64,000 nucleotides of DNA from Pseudomonas solani (GCF_026072635.1 NZ_AP023081.1:2812501-2876500), one strand, 5' to 3'. Shown: positions 17,518 to 26,736, counted from the stretch's first letter. The notes: generated from the sequence alone by a model not told the origin. Made by a program: numbers and translations.

Positions 17518-17530
17518 CCTTGGGAGAAAC

Positions 17531-17563
17531 GGCTACAGGCCTCGCGTTGCGTGGCCTGTAGCC
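17531..17563 (-). terminator. Inverted repeat downstream of rarD
   Basis: Perfect 11-bp arms (GGCTACAGGCC / GGCCTGTAGCC) around an 11-nt loop, 18 bp past the rarD stop. The T-tract is weak on both strands. Confidence 0.5.
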
Positions 17564-17580
17564 GATCGTTCGTTTTCTGC

Positions 17581-18471
17581 TCAGCCGATGTTGCGGCGCA
17601 GGGTGAACCAGGCGTCGACGCTGTAGACGAGCAGGCCGGCCCAGATGAAACAGAAGGCGATGAGCTTGTTCGGGTCGAAGTGCTCGCCGTAGAGGAAGAT
17701 GGCCTGCAGCATCACCAAGGTCGGCGCCAGGTACTGGAGGAAGCCCAGGGTGGTGTAGGGCAGGTGGCGGGCGGCGGCGTTGAAGCACACCAGCGGTACC
17801 AGGGTGATGGGGCCGGCGGCCATCAGCCAGAAGGCTTCGGGCGTGCTCCAGAACGCCACCTGGCTGGTCTGCGCCACCGGGTGCAGGGCCAGCCAGCCCA
17901 GCGCGATAGGCAGCAGCAGCCAGGTTTCCACCACCAGCCCGGGCAGCGCCGCTACAGGCGCCTGCTTGCGGATCAGCCCGTAGAAGCCGAAGGTCAGCGC
18001 CAGGGTCAGCGACACCCAGGGCAGGCTGCCCACTTGCCAGATTTGCTGCGCCACGCCCGCGGTCGCCAGGCCCACGGCGAGCCATTGCAGGCGACGCAGG
18101 CGCTCGCCGAGCAGCAGCATTCCCAGCAGCACGTTCACCAGCGGGTTGATGTAGTAGCCCAGGCTGGCTTCGAGCATGCGCCCGTTGTTCACCGCCCAGA
18201 CGTAGACCAGCCAGTTGGAGGCGATCAGCACGCCGCTGGCGGCGAGGATGCCGAAGCGTTTCGGGTTGGCCCGCAGCTCACGCAGCCAGCCGGGGTGCTT
18301 CCACACCAGCAGCAGGAGGGCGCCGAACACGGCGGACCAGACCGCGCGATGGACGATGATCTCCAGGGCAGGGACGGCCTGGATGGCTTTGAAGTAGATG
18401 GGGAACAGGCCCCAGATGATGTAGGCGGTCAGGCCGAGGATGTACCCGCGACGCGGGTTGGCGGTGGCCAT
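17581..18471 (-). CDS. rarD: RarD, EamA-superfamily permease
   Basis: A 296-aa inner-membrane protein with about ten TM helices in two EamA halves. It starts RRGYILGLTAYIIWGLFPIYF and contains EIIVHRAVWS, ASNWLVYVWAVNNGRMLEAS and GYYINPLVNVLLG, all strongly conserved in RarD. AGGAC precedes ATG 18471. RarD was named for chloramphenicol sensitivity; the true transport substrate is not established. The gene stands alone, downstream of and in the same direction as srkA. Confidence 0.92.
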   Translation of the reverse strand: MATANPRRGYILGLTAYIIWGLFPIYFKAIQAVPALEIIVHRAVWSAVFGALLLLVWKHPGWLRELRANPKRFGILAASGVLIASNWLVYVWAVNNGRMLEASLGYYINPLVNVLLGMLLLGERLRRLQWLAVGLATAGVAQQIWQVGSLPWVSLTLALTFGFYGLIRKQAPVAALPGLVVETWLLLPIALGWLALHPVAQTSQVAFWSTPEAFWLMAAGPITLVPLVCFNAAARHLPYTTLGFLQYLAPTLVMLQAIFLYGEHFDPNKLIAFCFIWAGLLVYSVDAWFTLRRNIG

Positions 18472-18622
18472 GCAAGGTCCTTGCTTAGGTCGCTAACGAA
18501 AGGTCCGACATTCTAGAGGCCGCCTGGCCGACTTGTCTGTGTGTTCAGGATCTTCCGGCAGGCACCCGTCGAAACGGGCGTAAGAAATACGTTACGCCGC
18601 GTTCCGCTCTCGTTCGCAGGGG

Positions 18623-19597
18623 CTAGAAGAGCCGCAACGGCTCTTCGTCCATCGCCGCCAGCTGCTCGCGCAGGATCAGCACCTGGTCGCCCCAGTAACG
18701 CTCGCTGCCGAACCAGGGGAAGCTCATGGGGAAGGCCGGGTCGTCCCAGCGCCGTGCCAGCCAGGCGCTGTAGTGCATCAGGCGCAGGGCCCGGAGGGCT
18801 TCGATGAGGGGCAGCTCGCGCGGGTCGAAATCGTGGAATTCCTGGTAGCCGTCCACCAGCTCTGAGAGCTGCGTCAGGCGTTCGTGGCGCTCGCCGGCCA
18901 GCATCATCCACAGGTCCTGTACCGCCGGGCCCATGCGGCAGTCGTCGAGGTCGACCATGTGGAAGGTTTCATCACGGCACAGCAGGTTGCCGGGGTGGCA
19001 GTCGCCATGCAGGCGGATGGCGTTGTAGCGCACCTCGCCGAAGCGCTGGTCGAGGCGCTTGAGCAGGTCGCGGGCGACGGACTCATAGGCCGGGAGCAGG
19101 CTCTTGGGCACGAAGCCGCCCTCCAGCAGGGTGTGCAGCGAGTCGTGGCCGAAGGCCTGGACGGTCTGGGTCTCGCGGTGCTCGAAGGGGCGCACGGCAC
19201 CCACCGCATGCAGGCGGCCGAGCAGCTGGCCGAGGCGGTAGAGCTGGTCCATGTTGCCGGGCTCGGGGGCGCGGCCGCCGCGACGGGGGAACAGGGCGAA
19301 GCGGAAGCCGGCGTGTTCGAACAGGGTCTCGCCATCCCGGGAGAGCGGGGCGACCACCGGGACTTCATGTTCGGCGAGCTCGGCGCTGAAGGCGTGCTCT
19401 TCGCGGATCGCGGCGTCGGTCCAGCGTTGCGGGCGATAGAACTTGGCGATCAGCGGCTGCTCGTCCTCGATGCCGACCTGGTAGACGCGGTTCTCGTAGC
19501 TGTTCAGGGCCAGCACGCGGGCGTCACTGAGGTAGCCCAGGCTCTCCACTGCATCGAGCACCAGGTCGGGGGTCAGTTCGGCGAAGGGATGGGACAT
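18623..19597 (-). CDS. srkA: Stress response kinase A (YihE/SrkA)
   Basis: A 324-aa APH/CotH-like Ser/Thr protein kinase. Start ATG 19597 has GGAG 6 nt upstream. Visible motifs: LNSYENRVYQVGIE (nucleotide loop), PLIAKFYRPQRW (Lys), the catalytic loop IRLHGDCHPGNLL (Asp and Asn) and HMVDLDDCRMGPAVQDLW (metal-binding Asp). The family protects cells from stress-induced death by antagonising MazF-type signalling. A 9-bp palindrome (GAAGAGCCG / CGGCTCTTC) covers its last codons and could help end transcription. Confidence 0.92.
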   Translation of the reverse strand: MSHPFAELTPDLVLDAVESLGYLSDARVLALNSYENRVYQVGIEDEQPLIAKFYRPQRWTDAAIREEHAFSAELAEHEVPVVAPLSRDGETLFEHAGFRFALFPRRGGRAPEPGNMDQLYRLGQLLGRLHAVGAVRPFEHRETQTVQAFGHDSLHTLLEGGFVPKSLLPAYESVARDLLKRLDQRFGEVRYNAIRLHGDCHPGNLLCRDETFHMVDLDDCRMGPAVQDLWMMLAGERHERLTQLSELVDGYQEFHDFDPRELPLIEALRALRLMHYSAWLARRWDDPAFPMSFPWFGSERYWGDQVLILREQLAAMDEEPLRLF

Positions 19598-19674
19598 GGG
19601 TGGCTCCGATGGATTGGGCGGCAAGTCTAGCGCCAATGGCACCAGCGGGGCGGTCTATCTATAAGGAGCGCATC

Positions 19675-20439
19675 TCAGAGCGGGGTGCCGAGCAGAACCT
19701 GGCTGGGGGAGAACTGGGCGCGGGCCATGCTGCCGGGCTGCAGGCCATCGGCCTTGAGTTGCTGGGCTTCGGCCAGGGCACACAGGGTCTGGCCGCTGGC
19801 CAGGGTGATGCGCACTTCGCTGGGGCCTTCGTCATCGGGCAGGATCGCTTCGATGCGGCCTTCCAGGGCGTTCATCTGCGGGTCGGGCGTAGCGCCCAGG
19901 GGCTGTACGCTGAGCCAGCCGGCCTTCATCAGGGCGATCACGCCGCCGCCGGGGGCAAGCTCCAGTTTTTCGCTGCTGTCATGGGTGATCTGCGCGCGCA
20001 TGCTCGCACCACCGGGGAGTTCGATCTCCACTACGTCGTTGCGACCCTGGGCGTGCAGCGCAACGACCTTGCCGCTGAGCTGGTTGCGGGCGCTGGTGCG
20101 CAGCATCAGGCGGCCGAGGCGCTCTAGGTCCTGCTCGCTTTCGGCGCTTTCCAGCAGACGCGCCTGCAGGCTTTCCATGCGCTTGAACAGGGCCAGCAGG
20201 CGCTCGCCCTCGGCTGACAGGCGTGCACCACCGCCGCCCTTGCCGCCGACGCTGCGCTCGACCAGGGGCTTCTCGGAAAGGTTGTTGAGTTCGTCGATGG
20301 CGTCCCACGCGGCCTTGTAGCTCAGCCCTGCGGCCTTGGCGGCGCGGGTGATCGAGCCCTGCACGCCGATCTGCTCCAGCAGGGCCATGCGCTGCGGGCG
20401 GCGGGTCAGTTGCTGGGTCAGGGGCGTGAGCTGGCTCAT
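19675..20439 (-). CDS. modE: Molybdate-responsive regulator ModE
   Basis: A 254-aa protein. An N-terminal LysR-like winged HTH (about 12-110) contains LLEQIGVQGSITRAAKAAGLSYKAAWDAID and the Gly-rich wing VGGKGGGGARL. Two C-terminal TOBE/MOP-like domains (about 125-190 and 195-254) contain SARNQLSGKVVALH and SEVRITLASGQ. This is the ModE architecture. ATG 20439 is preferred, though its Shine-Dalgarno is weak and an in-frame TTG at 20499 is possible. It lies just downstream of comF. No modABC genes are nearby. Confidence 0.9.
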   Translation of the reverse strand: MSQLTPLTQQLTRRPQRMALLEQIGVQGSITRAAKAAGLSYKAAWDAIDELNNLSEKPLVERSVGGKGGGGARLSAEGERLLALFKRMESLQARLLESAESEQDLERLGRLMLRTSARNQLSGKVVALHAQGRNDVVEIELPGGASMRAQITHDSSEKLELAPGGGVIALMKAGWLSVQPLGATPDPQMNALEGRIEAILPDDEGPSEVRITLASGQTLCALAEAQQLKADGLQPGSMARAQFSPSQVLLGTPL

Positions 20440-20503
20440 GGCGGATAACTGCTGGTGACTATGGCGCAGCAGGCTGAGTGAGTCAGACGCTTCAGTCAAG
20501 CAC

Positions 20504-21238
20504 TCAGGGCGTGCTGCCGGGTTTGGGCGTGCGGGCCAGGCAATAGATGTCGACCCGTGCGGCGCCGGCGCGTTTCAGCAACTGGGCGAGGTATTGCGCG
20601 GTGGTGCCGGTGGTCAGCACGTCATCCACCAGGGCCAGGTGCAGCCCGCTCGGCGCGGCGTGCCTGGCGAGCTGGAAGGCGCCGCGCAGGTTGCGCTTGC
20701 GGGTGGCGGCGTCCAGGCCTTGCTGGGCGGGGGTGTCGAGGGCGCGGAGTAGCCAGTCGTCGTGCACGGGCAGGCGCAGTTGACGGCCAAGCCAGTCGGC
20801 GATCATCTGCGCCTGGTTGAAGCCGCGCTGGCGTTGGCGCCGGGCGGCCAGCGGCACCGCGAGCAGGGCATCGGGGCGGGGTTCACCTGCGGCCTGGGTC
20901 CGTTGCAGGTGGTTGGCCAGCAGCTCCGCCAACAGGCGCCCCAGCGGCCATTGGGCCTGGTGCTTGAAGCGGGTGATGAGGCTGTCTACCGGGAAGTCAT
21001 AGCGCCAGGCGATGTGGGCGGCATCGAAGGCGGGTGGGCGCTTCAGGCATTCGCCACACACCAGGCCGTGGGCGGGGAGGGGCAGGGCACAGACGCTGCA
21101 GCAGCCGTCCAGCCAGGGGAGGTCGCCTTCGCAGCCGGGGCAGATGGGCAAGGTGCCGCCGCTCGCCCACGCGCCGCATAGCGCGCAGGTCGGGGATGGG
21201 GTGACGAGGTGGCGCAGCAGGTGGACGATCCTGTCCAT
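20504..21238 (-). CDS. ComF-family phosphoribosyltransferase-like protein
   Basis: A 244-aa protein. Its N-terminal zinc-binding region has paired cysteines (CALC, CPGC, CSVC, CGEC; residues about 18-65). The C-terminal type I PRTase fold carries the PRPP loop LALVDDVLTTGTTAQYL. Family members (ComF/GntX) take part in DNA uptake or processing of imported DNA. ATG 21238 is clear. A small membrane-protein gene precedes it by 20 bp. Confidence 0.9.
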   Translation of the reverse strand: MDRIVHLLRHLVTPSPTCALCGAWASGGTLPICPGCEGDLPWLDGCCSVCALPLPAHGLVCGECLKRPPAFDAAHIAWRYDFPVDSLITRFKHQAQWPLGRLLAELLANHLQRTQAAGEPRPDALLAVPLAARRQRQRGFNQAQMIADWLGRQLRLPVHDDWLLRALDTPAQQGLDAATRKRNLRGAFQLARHAAPSGLHLALVDDVLTTGTTAQYLAQLLKRAGAARVDIYCLARTPKPGSTP

Positions 21239-21259
21239 GGCGCCCCTCCGTGGGCGAGA

Positions 21260-21553
21260 TCAGTGGATCAGCCAGCTCATGACGACCAGGCCGAGGAAGA
21301 TGAGGATCAGGCCGCTGATGATGCCCTTTCGCAGCAATGCGCGTACGCCGCTGAACAGCAGGAGCAGGCCGAGAATGAGTACGACGAAGCTGAAGATCGA
21401 CACATCCATGCCGATGGCCCGCGCGAGGCCGTGGAGAAAGTCGTCCATGGCCGCCCAGACGCCGCCGAGGACGGTGGAAAGGAGGTCGACGATGAAGCGG
21501 ATCACCTTGCCGATCGCCTCGCCCAGCCAACTGAAGAAACCGTCGTTACCCAT
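21260..21553 (-). CDS. Small membrane protein (97 aa), function unknown
   Basis: The N-terminal half is amphipathic (FFSWLGEAIGKVIRFIVDLL). The C-terminal half has two TM helices (SIFSFVVLILGLLLLFSGV and GIISGLILIFLGLVVMSWLI) separated by RALLRKG. ATG 21553 is preferred over ATG 21559 because AGGA abuts the latter. It probably shares a transcript with comF and modE. No family was recognised. Confidence 0.7.
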   Translation of the reverse strand: MGNDGFFSWLGEAIGKVIRFIVDLLSTVLGGVWAAMDDFLHGLARAIGMDVSIFSFVVLILGLLLLFSGVRALLRKGIISGLILIFLGLVVMSWLIH

Positions 21554-21636
21554 GCTCATTCCTTATGCGTTCAGGACCGTCAGGGTCTTTGATCCAAACG
21601 GCAGCCAAGGGTTCTTTGTGGTCAACAAATAACCAG

Positions 21637-21668
21637 ATGTAAACCTGTGTCGAGTTTTTGGTTGACAG
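21637..21668. promoter_or_regulatory. BirA (biotin repressor) operator at bioB promoter
   Basis: ATGTAAACC - 14 bp - GGTTGACAG matches the bacterial biotin operator TTGTAAACC - N14-16 - GGTTTACAA at 8/9 and 7/9 positions. The right half contains TTGACA, a candidate -35, so BirA-biotinyl-AMP would block the promoter of bioBFHCD. Confidence 0.75.
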
Positions 21669-21771
21669 CGTCATACCCCAAAATCAAGATGCCCATCAGC
21701 CTGAATTCCCGCGCTCGCCGTCGGGATTTCCCCTTACAAGAGGCGCGATCCACGCGTCGAAGGAAGCTCCC

Positions 21772-22827
21772 ATGAGTGCAACCGCAGCCATCTCCACCCG
21801 CCACGACTGGTCCCTCGCCGAAGTGCGGGCGCTGTTCGAGCAACCCTTCAATGACCTGCTGTTCCAGGCGCAGACCGTGCACCGCAGCCACTTCGACCCG
21901 AATCGCGTGCAGGTATCCACCCTGCTGTCGATCAAGACTGGCGCCTGCCCCGAAGACTGCAAGTACTGCCCCCAGTCCGGCCACTACAACACCGGCCTGG
22001 ACAAGGAAAAGCTGATGGAGGTGCAGAAGGTCCTGCAGGCCGCCGCCGAGGCCAAGGCCATCGGCTCCACCCGCTTCTGCATGGGCGCCGCCTGGAAGCA
22101 CCCCTCCGCCAAGGACATGCCCTACGTGCTGGAGATGGTGAAGGGCGTGAAGAAGCTCGGCCTCGAGACCTGCATGACCCTCGGCCGCCTCGACCAGGAG
22201 CAGACCCAGGCCCTGGCCGATGCCGGGCTGGACTACTACAACCACAACCTCGATACCTCGCCGGAGTTCTACGGCAACATCATCACCACCCGCACCTACA
22301 GCGAGCGCCTGCAGACCCTGGCCTATGTGCGTGAGGCGGGGATGAAGATCTGTTCCGGAGGCATCCTCGGCATGGGCGAGTCGGTGGACGACCGCGCCGG
22401 CCTGCTGATCCAGCTGGCCAACCTGCCGGAGCACCCGGAGTCGGTGCCGATCAACATGCTGGTCAAGGTCAAGGGCACGCCGCTGGCCGAAGAGAAGGAC
22501 GTCGACCCGTTCGACTTCATCCGCACCCTGGCCGTGGCGCGCATCATGATGCCGAAGTCCCATGTACGCCTCTCGGCCGGCCGCGAGCAGATGAACGAGC
22601 AGATGCAGGCCCTGGCCTTCATGGCTGGCGCCAACTCCATCTTCTACGGCGAAAAGCTGCTGACCACCGCCAACCCGCAAGCGGACAAGGACATGCAGCT
22701 CTTCGCCCGCCTCGGCATCAAGCCGGAAGAGCGCGAAGAACACGCCGACGAAGTGCACCAGGCCGCCATCGAGCAGGCGCTGGTGGAGCAGAGAGACTCC
22801 AAGCTCTTCTATAACGCTGCTGTTTAA
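21772..22827 (+). CDS. bioB: Biotin synthase
   Basis: A 351-aa radical-SAM enzyme that inserts sulfur into dethiobiotin. It has the 4Fe-4S motif ACPEDCKYCPQS (C-x3-C-x2-C), then GAAWKHPS, YYNHNLDTS and the C-terminal LSAGREQM and GANSIFYGEKLLTT signatures. ATG 21772 has AAGGAA 6 nt upstream. It is the first gene of bioBFHCD and is preceded by a BirA-type operator. bioA is not in the window. Confidence 0.97.
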   Translation: MSATAAISTRHDWSLAEVRALFEQPFNDLLFQAQTVHRSHFDPNRVQVSTLLSIKTGACPEDCKYCPQSGHYNTGLDKEKLMEVQKVLQAAAEAKAIGSTRFCMGAAWKHPSAKDMPYVLEMVKGVKKLGLETCMTLGRLDQEQTQALADAGLDYYNHNLDTSPEFYGNIITTRTYSERLQTLAYVREAGMKICSGGILGMGESVDDRAGLLIQLANLPEHPESVPINMLVKVKGTPLAEEKDVDPFDFIRTLAVARIMMPKSHVRLSAGREQMNEQMQALAFMAGANSIFYGEKLLTTANPQADKDMQLFARLGIKPEEREEHADEVHQAAIEQALVEQRDSKLFYNAAV

Positions 22828-22831
22828 AGAC

Positions 22832-22911
22832 GGCGAGCTGGAAGCCTGAAGCCGGAAGCTTGAAGCGGGTGGCTCGGGCTTTCAGCTTCTAGCTTCCCGC
22901 TTCGAGCTTTC
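22832..22911. repeat. Imperfect inverted repeat (AGCTTGAAGC type) in bioB-bioF gap
   Basis: The left half (GAAGCCTGAAGCCGGAAGC...) and right half (...GCTTCTAGCTTCCCGCTTC) pair around GGGTGGCTCG. It resembles REP/mosaic palindromes common in pseudomonads and fills the only real gap in the bio operon. Confidence 0.55.
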
Positions 22912-22912
22912 T

Positions 22913-24094
22913 ATGCCCTTCAATCTCGCTTACCGACTCGCCGAGCGCCGCGCCGCCGACCTTTACCGCCAGCGCCCCCTGCTGGAAAGCCCCCAGGGGC
23001 CCGAGGCGGTGGTGGATGGCCGGGCGATGCTCGCGTTCTGTTCCAACGACTACCTGGGCCTGGCCAACCACCCCGAGGTGATTGCCGCGCTGCGTGCCGG
23101 TGCCGAGCGCTGGGGTGCCGGTGGGGGTGCCTCGCACCTGGTGATCGGCCACAGCGGACCGCACCACGAACTGGAACTGGCCCTGGCCGAGTTCACCGGT
23201 CGGCCGCGCGCGCTGCTGTTCTCCACCGGCTACATGGCCAACCTGGGCGCCGTCACCGCGCTGGTGGGCAAGGGCGACAGCGTGCTGGAGGATCGCCTCA
23301 ACCACGCCTCGCTGCTGGACGCGGGCCTGCTCTCCGGGGCACGTTTTTCCCGCTACCTGCACAACGATCTGGGCAGCCTGGCTTCGCGCCTGGAGAAGGC
23401 GGAAGGCAACACCCTGGTGGTCACCGACGGTGTGTTCAGCATGGACGGCGACCTCGCCGACCTGCCTGCGCTCTGCGCCAAGGCCAGGGAGAAGGGCGCC
23501 TGGGTGATGGTCGACGACGCCCACGGCTTCGGCCCCCTGGGCGCCACGGGCGGCGGCATCGTCGAGCACTTCGGCCTCGGCCTGGAAGACGTGCCCGTGC
23601 TGGTGGGCACCCTGGGCAAGGCCTTCGGCACCGCCGGTGCCTTCGTCGCCGGCAGCGAGGAGCTGATCGAGACGCTGGTGCAGTTCGCCCGCCCTTACAT
23701 CTACACCACCAGCCAGCCGCCCGCCGTGGCCTGCGCGACGCTCAAGAGCCTCGAGCTGCTGCAGAAGGAGAGCTGGCGTCGCGAGCACCTGAACCGGCTG
23801 ATCCAGCGCTTCCGCGAGGGCGCCGCCGAGATCGGCCTGACGTTGATGGACAGCCCGACGCCGATCCAGCCGATCCTTGTCGGCGACAGCGCCCGGGCCC
23901 TGAGGCTCGCGGCCCTGCTGCGCGAGCGCGGCATCCTCGTCGGCGCCATCCGCCCGCCCACGGTGCCGGCCGGCAGCGCGCGCCTGCGGGTGACCTTTAG
24001 CGCCTCCCACAGCGAGGCCCAGCTGGAACTGTTGCTCCTGGCGTTGTCCGAAAGCTGGAACATTCTGGCTAAGGAAGGAAGAACCGATGCGTGA
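22913..24094 (+). CDS. bioF: 8-amino-7-oxononanoate synthase
   Basis: A 393-aa PLP-dependent alpha-oxoamine synthase condensing pimeloyl-ACP and alanine. Signatures: FCSNDYLGLANHPEV, GGGASHLVIGHSGPHHELE, VDDAHGFGPLG, and the PLP lysine in LVGTLGKAFGTAGAF. It starts at ATG 22913 with a poor Shine-Dalgarno inside the preceding repeat and overlaps bioH by 8 bp. Confidence 0.96.
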   Translation: MPFNLAYRLAERRAADLYRQRPLLESPQGPEAVVDGRAMLAFCSNDYLGLANHPEVIAALRAGAERWGAGGGASHLVIGHSGPHHELELALAEFTGRPRALLFSTGYMANLGAVTALVGKGDSVLEDRLNHASLLDAGLLSGARFSRYLHNDLGSLASRLEKAEGNTLVVTDGVFSMDGDLADLPALCAKAREKGAWVMVDDAHGFGPLGATGGGIVEHFGLGLEDVPVLVGTLGKAFGTAGAFVAGSEELIETLVQFARPYIYTTSQPPAVACATLKSLELLQKESWRREHLNRLIQRFREGAAEIGLTLMDSPTPIQPILVGDSARALRLAALLRERGILVGAIRPPTVPAGSARLRVTFSASHSEAQLELLLLALSESWNILAKEGRTDA

Positions 24095-24812
24095 TCGATT
24101 GATCCTGCTGCCCGGCTGGGCGCTGGGCCCGGCGGCCCTGGAGCCGCTGCGCGATGCCCTGTCCGAGCGAGCGCCGCACCTGAACATCGAGATCGAAGCG
24201 CTGCCCGACCTGGCGGAGCCGGAAGCCTGGCTAGACGAACTCGATGCGCGCCTGCCGAGCGACTGCTGGCTGGCCGGCTGGTCCCTGGGCGGCATGCTGG
24301 CGGCGCAATTGGCGGCACGGCGCGATGGGGCCTGCCGCGGGCTCATCGGGCTGGCCAGCAACCTGTGTTTCCGTGCCCGCGACGATTGGCCGAGCGCCAT
24401 GCCCGGCGAGGTCTTCGCTGCCTTCCACGAAGCCTTCGGCCTTGACCCTGCACTGACCCTCAAGCGCTTTCGCCTGCTGGTGAGCCAGGGCGCCAAGGAC
24501 CCGCGCACCCTGGCGCGGCAACTGCAGGTCACCCAGCCGTCGACGCCGTTCGAGGTGCTGGAAGCCGGCCTGCAACTGCTGGCTGGGCTGGATACCCGTG
24601 GCGCCCTGCGTGCCTACAGCGGCCCTCAGTTGCACCTGTTCGCCGGCCGCGATGCGTTGGTGCCCGCCGCCGCCTGCCAGGCGTTGCTGGATTGGTTACC
24701 GGACGTGGAGGCGTCGATCATCCGTGAGGCCAGCCACGGCCTGCCGGTGGAGTGCCCGGATGCGGTCGCCGAAGCGATGCTGGCGTTCATGTTCGAAGGT
24801 GAAGATGTCTGA
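24087..24812 (+). CDS. bioH: Pimeloyl-ACP methyl ester carboxylesterase
   Basis: A 241-aa alpha/beta hydrolase that releases pimeloyl-ACP from its methyl ester. The nucleophile Ser is in LAGWSLGGML, Asp in FAGRDALVPA, and His in EASHGLPVECPD. LILLPGWALGP supplies the oxyanion region. It overlaps both bioF (8 bp) and bioC (8 bp). Confidence 0.93.
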   Translation: MRDRLILLPGWALGPAALEPLRDALSERAPHLNIEIEALPDLAEPEAWLDELDARLPSDCWLAGWSLGGMLAAQLAARRDGACRGLIGLASNLCFRARDDWPSAMPGEVFAAFHEAFGLDPALTLKRFRLLVSQGAKDPRTLARQLQVTQPSTPFEVLEAGLQLLAGLDTRGALRAYSGPQLHLFAGRDALVPAAACQALLDWLPDVEASIIREASHGLPVECPDAVAEAMLAFMFEGEDV

Positions 24813-25634
24813 ATCCGTTGTCCTGCCTCTGCCCTGCGCCTCCCAGGAAACTTCGACCCTGCCGGACAAGCGCCAGGTAGCGGCCTCTTTCTCCCGCGCA
24901 GCGGCCAGCTACGACAGCGTTGCCGAATTGCAGCGCGCCGTCGGCGGTGCCCTGCTCGACAGCCTGCCCAAGCACTTTGCTCCTGAGCGCTGGCTCGACC
25001 TGGGCTGCGGCACCGGGTATTTCTCGCGGCTGCTGGCGGAACGTTTCCCAGCTTCGTCCGGCCTGGCGATGGATATCGCCGAAGGCATGTTGCAGCACGC
25101 GCAACCCCTGGGGGGGCGCGGTATTTCGCGGCGGGCGATGCCGAGCGCCTGCCGCTGGCCGATGGCTGCCTGGACCTGGTGTTCAGCAGCCTGGCGGTGC
25201 AGTGGTGCGGCGATTTCGCTGCGGTGCTGGCCGAGGCGCGGCGGGTGTTGCGCCCGGGTGGACTGCTGGTGTTCAGCAGCCTCTGTGTCGGCACCCTGCA
25301 GGAGCTGCGCGACAGCTGGCAGGAGGTGGACGGCTTTGTCCACGTCAACCGCTTCCGCGAGTTCCAGCGCTACCAGGCGCTTTGCGGCGCAAGCGGGTTG
25401 ACTCCGCTGCAGCTCGAACGTCGCCCGCGAACCCTGCATTTCGCCGATCTGCGCAGCCTGACCCATGAGCTCAAGGCGCTGGGTGCGCACAACCTCAACC
25501 CCGGTCGCCCCGGTGGCCTGACCGGCCGGGCGCGCATGCTCGCCCTGATCGACGCCTACGAGCGTCGCCGCAATGACGCCGGCCTGCCCGTTACCTATCA
25601 GGTCGTCCACGGCCTGCTGCGCAAGGATTCCTGA
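24805..25634 (+). pseudogene. bioC: Malonyl-ACP O-methyltransferase BioC, frameshifted
   Basis: It starts at ATG 24805 and encodes the SAM-binding motif LDLGCGTGYFSRLLAERF, then changes frame at the seven-G run 25110-25116. Downstream, LPLADGCLDLVFSSLAVQW and RVLRPGGLLVFSSL continue the BioC fold to TGA 25634. One extra G restores a 276-aa protein (...PLGGARYFAAGDAERLP). BioC methylates malonyl-ACP to start pimelate synthesis, so a real knockout should cause biotin auxotrophy. An assembly error in the homopolymer is the simpler explanation. Confidence 0.9.
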
Positions 25635-26318
25635 ATGGCCGCTGCCTTCTTCATCGCCGGTACCGACACCGAGATCGGCAAGACCACGGTGGCTGCTGGC
25701 CTGCTGCATGCCGCGCGCCGGGCCGGGCTGTCCACGGCGGCGAGCAAGCCGGTGGCGTCCGGTTGCCTGGCTACCGCCGATGGCCTGCGCAACGAAGACG
25801 CCCTGGCACTGCTGGGCGAGTGCTCGCTGCCGCTGGCCTACGAGGAGATCAACCCGCTGGCCTTCGAGCCCGCCATCGCCCCGCATCTGGCTGCCCGCGA
25901 AGCGGGTGTCGAGCTGAACCTGGCCGCGCTCTCGGTCCCCGTGCGGCGGATTCTCGATAAAGGCGCCGATTTCACCCTGGTGGAAGGGGCGGGTGGCTGG
26001 CGAGTGCCCCTGGCGGACCGGGCCAACCTGTCTGACCTGCCGATTGCCCTGGGCCTGCCGGTGATCCTCGTGGTCGGTGTACGCCTGGGCTGCATCAACC
26101 ACGCACTGCTCAGCGCCGAGGCGATCCTGCGGGATGGATTGCTGCTCGCCGGCTGGGTGGCCAACCTGGTGGACCCGAATACGTCGCGCCTGGAAGAGAA
26201 CCTCGCCACCCTGGCAGAGCGCCTTCCGGCCCCTTGCCTGGGCCGCATCCCGCGCCTGGAGTCGCCGACACCCGGCGCCGTTGCCGCCTGGCTGGACCTC
26301 GCCCCGCTTGGGCTATAA
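25635..26318 (+). CDS. bioD: Dethiobiotin synthetase
   Basis: A 227-aa ATP-dependent carboxylase closing the ureido ring. The P-loop is GTDTEIGKTTVAAG; other signatures are SKPVASGC, LVEGAGGWRVPL and VVGVRLGCINHALL. It starts directly after the bioC stop and is the last gene of the operon. Confidence 0.96.
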   Translation: MAAAFFIAGTDTEIGKTTVAAGLLHAARRAGLSTAASKPVASGCLATADGLRNEDALALLGECSLPLAYEEINPLAFEPAIAPHLAAREAGVELNLAALSVPVRRILDKGADFTLVEGAGGWRVPLADRANLSDLPIALGLPVILVVGVRLGCINHALLSAEAILRDGLLLAGWVANLVDPNTSRLEENLATLAERLPAPCLGRIPRLESPTPGAVAAWLDLAPLGL

Positions 26319-26408
26319 GCGATCCGAAGTTGATAGCCTTTTGTTTGTACGTTTTTTAGGCGTTTTCTGCTTCAATTAGGTCGTTAATCTCTTGTTTCGG
26401 GGTTGGTG

Positions 26409-26678
26409 ATGGAAATCTCCGGTAGTGCCTTCAGCGCAGGATTGAGTGCTCTGCAGTCTGGCCAGCGTCGTATCGACCAGGCTGGTGCGGATATCGCAGG
26501 CTCGTCCGTGCAGCGCAACCAGCAGGCCCCCAGCGCCCGCGTGCAGGAATTCAACGGTGCCGACCAGGCGAGCAACCTGGTGGACCTCAACGTCGGCAAG
26601 TTCCAGGCGGAAGCCGGGGCGCAGGTGATCAAGACCGCTGACGATGTACTCGGAACCCTGATCGACACCCACGCCTGA
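26409..26678 (+). CDS. Small conserved hypothetical protein (89 aa)
   Basis: A short polar protein (MEISGSAFSAGLSALQSGQ... VIKTADDVLGTLIDTHA). The pattern of a short N-terminal helix and a C-terminal TADDVLGTLIDT helix recalls FlgB/FlgC-type rod-protein termini, but similarity is too weak to assign. An equivalent small ORF follows bioD in P. aeruginosa (PA0505 by my recollection). ATG 26409 is used. Confidence 0.65.
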   Translation: MEISGSAFSAGLSALQSGQRRIDQAGADIAGSSVQRNQQAPSARVQEFNGADQASNLVDLNVGKFQAEAGAQVIKTADDVLGTLIDTHA

Positions 26679-26736
26679 CCAAGGGCATCCCGACTGCGTT
26701 AGCGGCCGGTGGTCTGGCGCGGGCAGGGAGGGCCCC

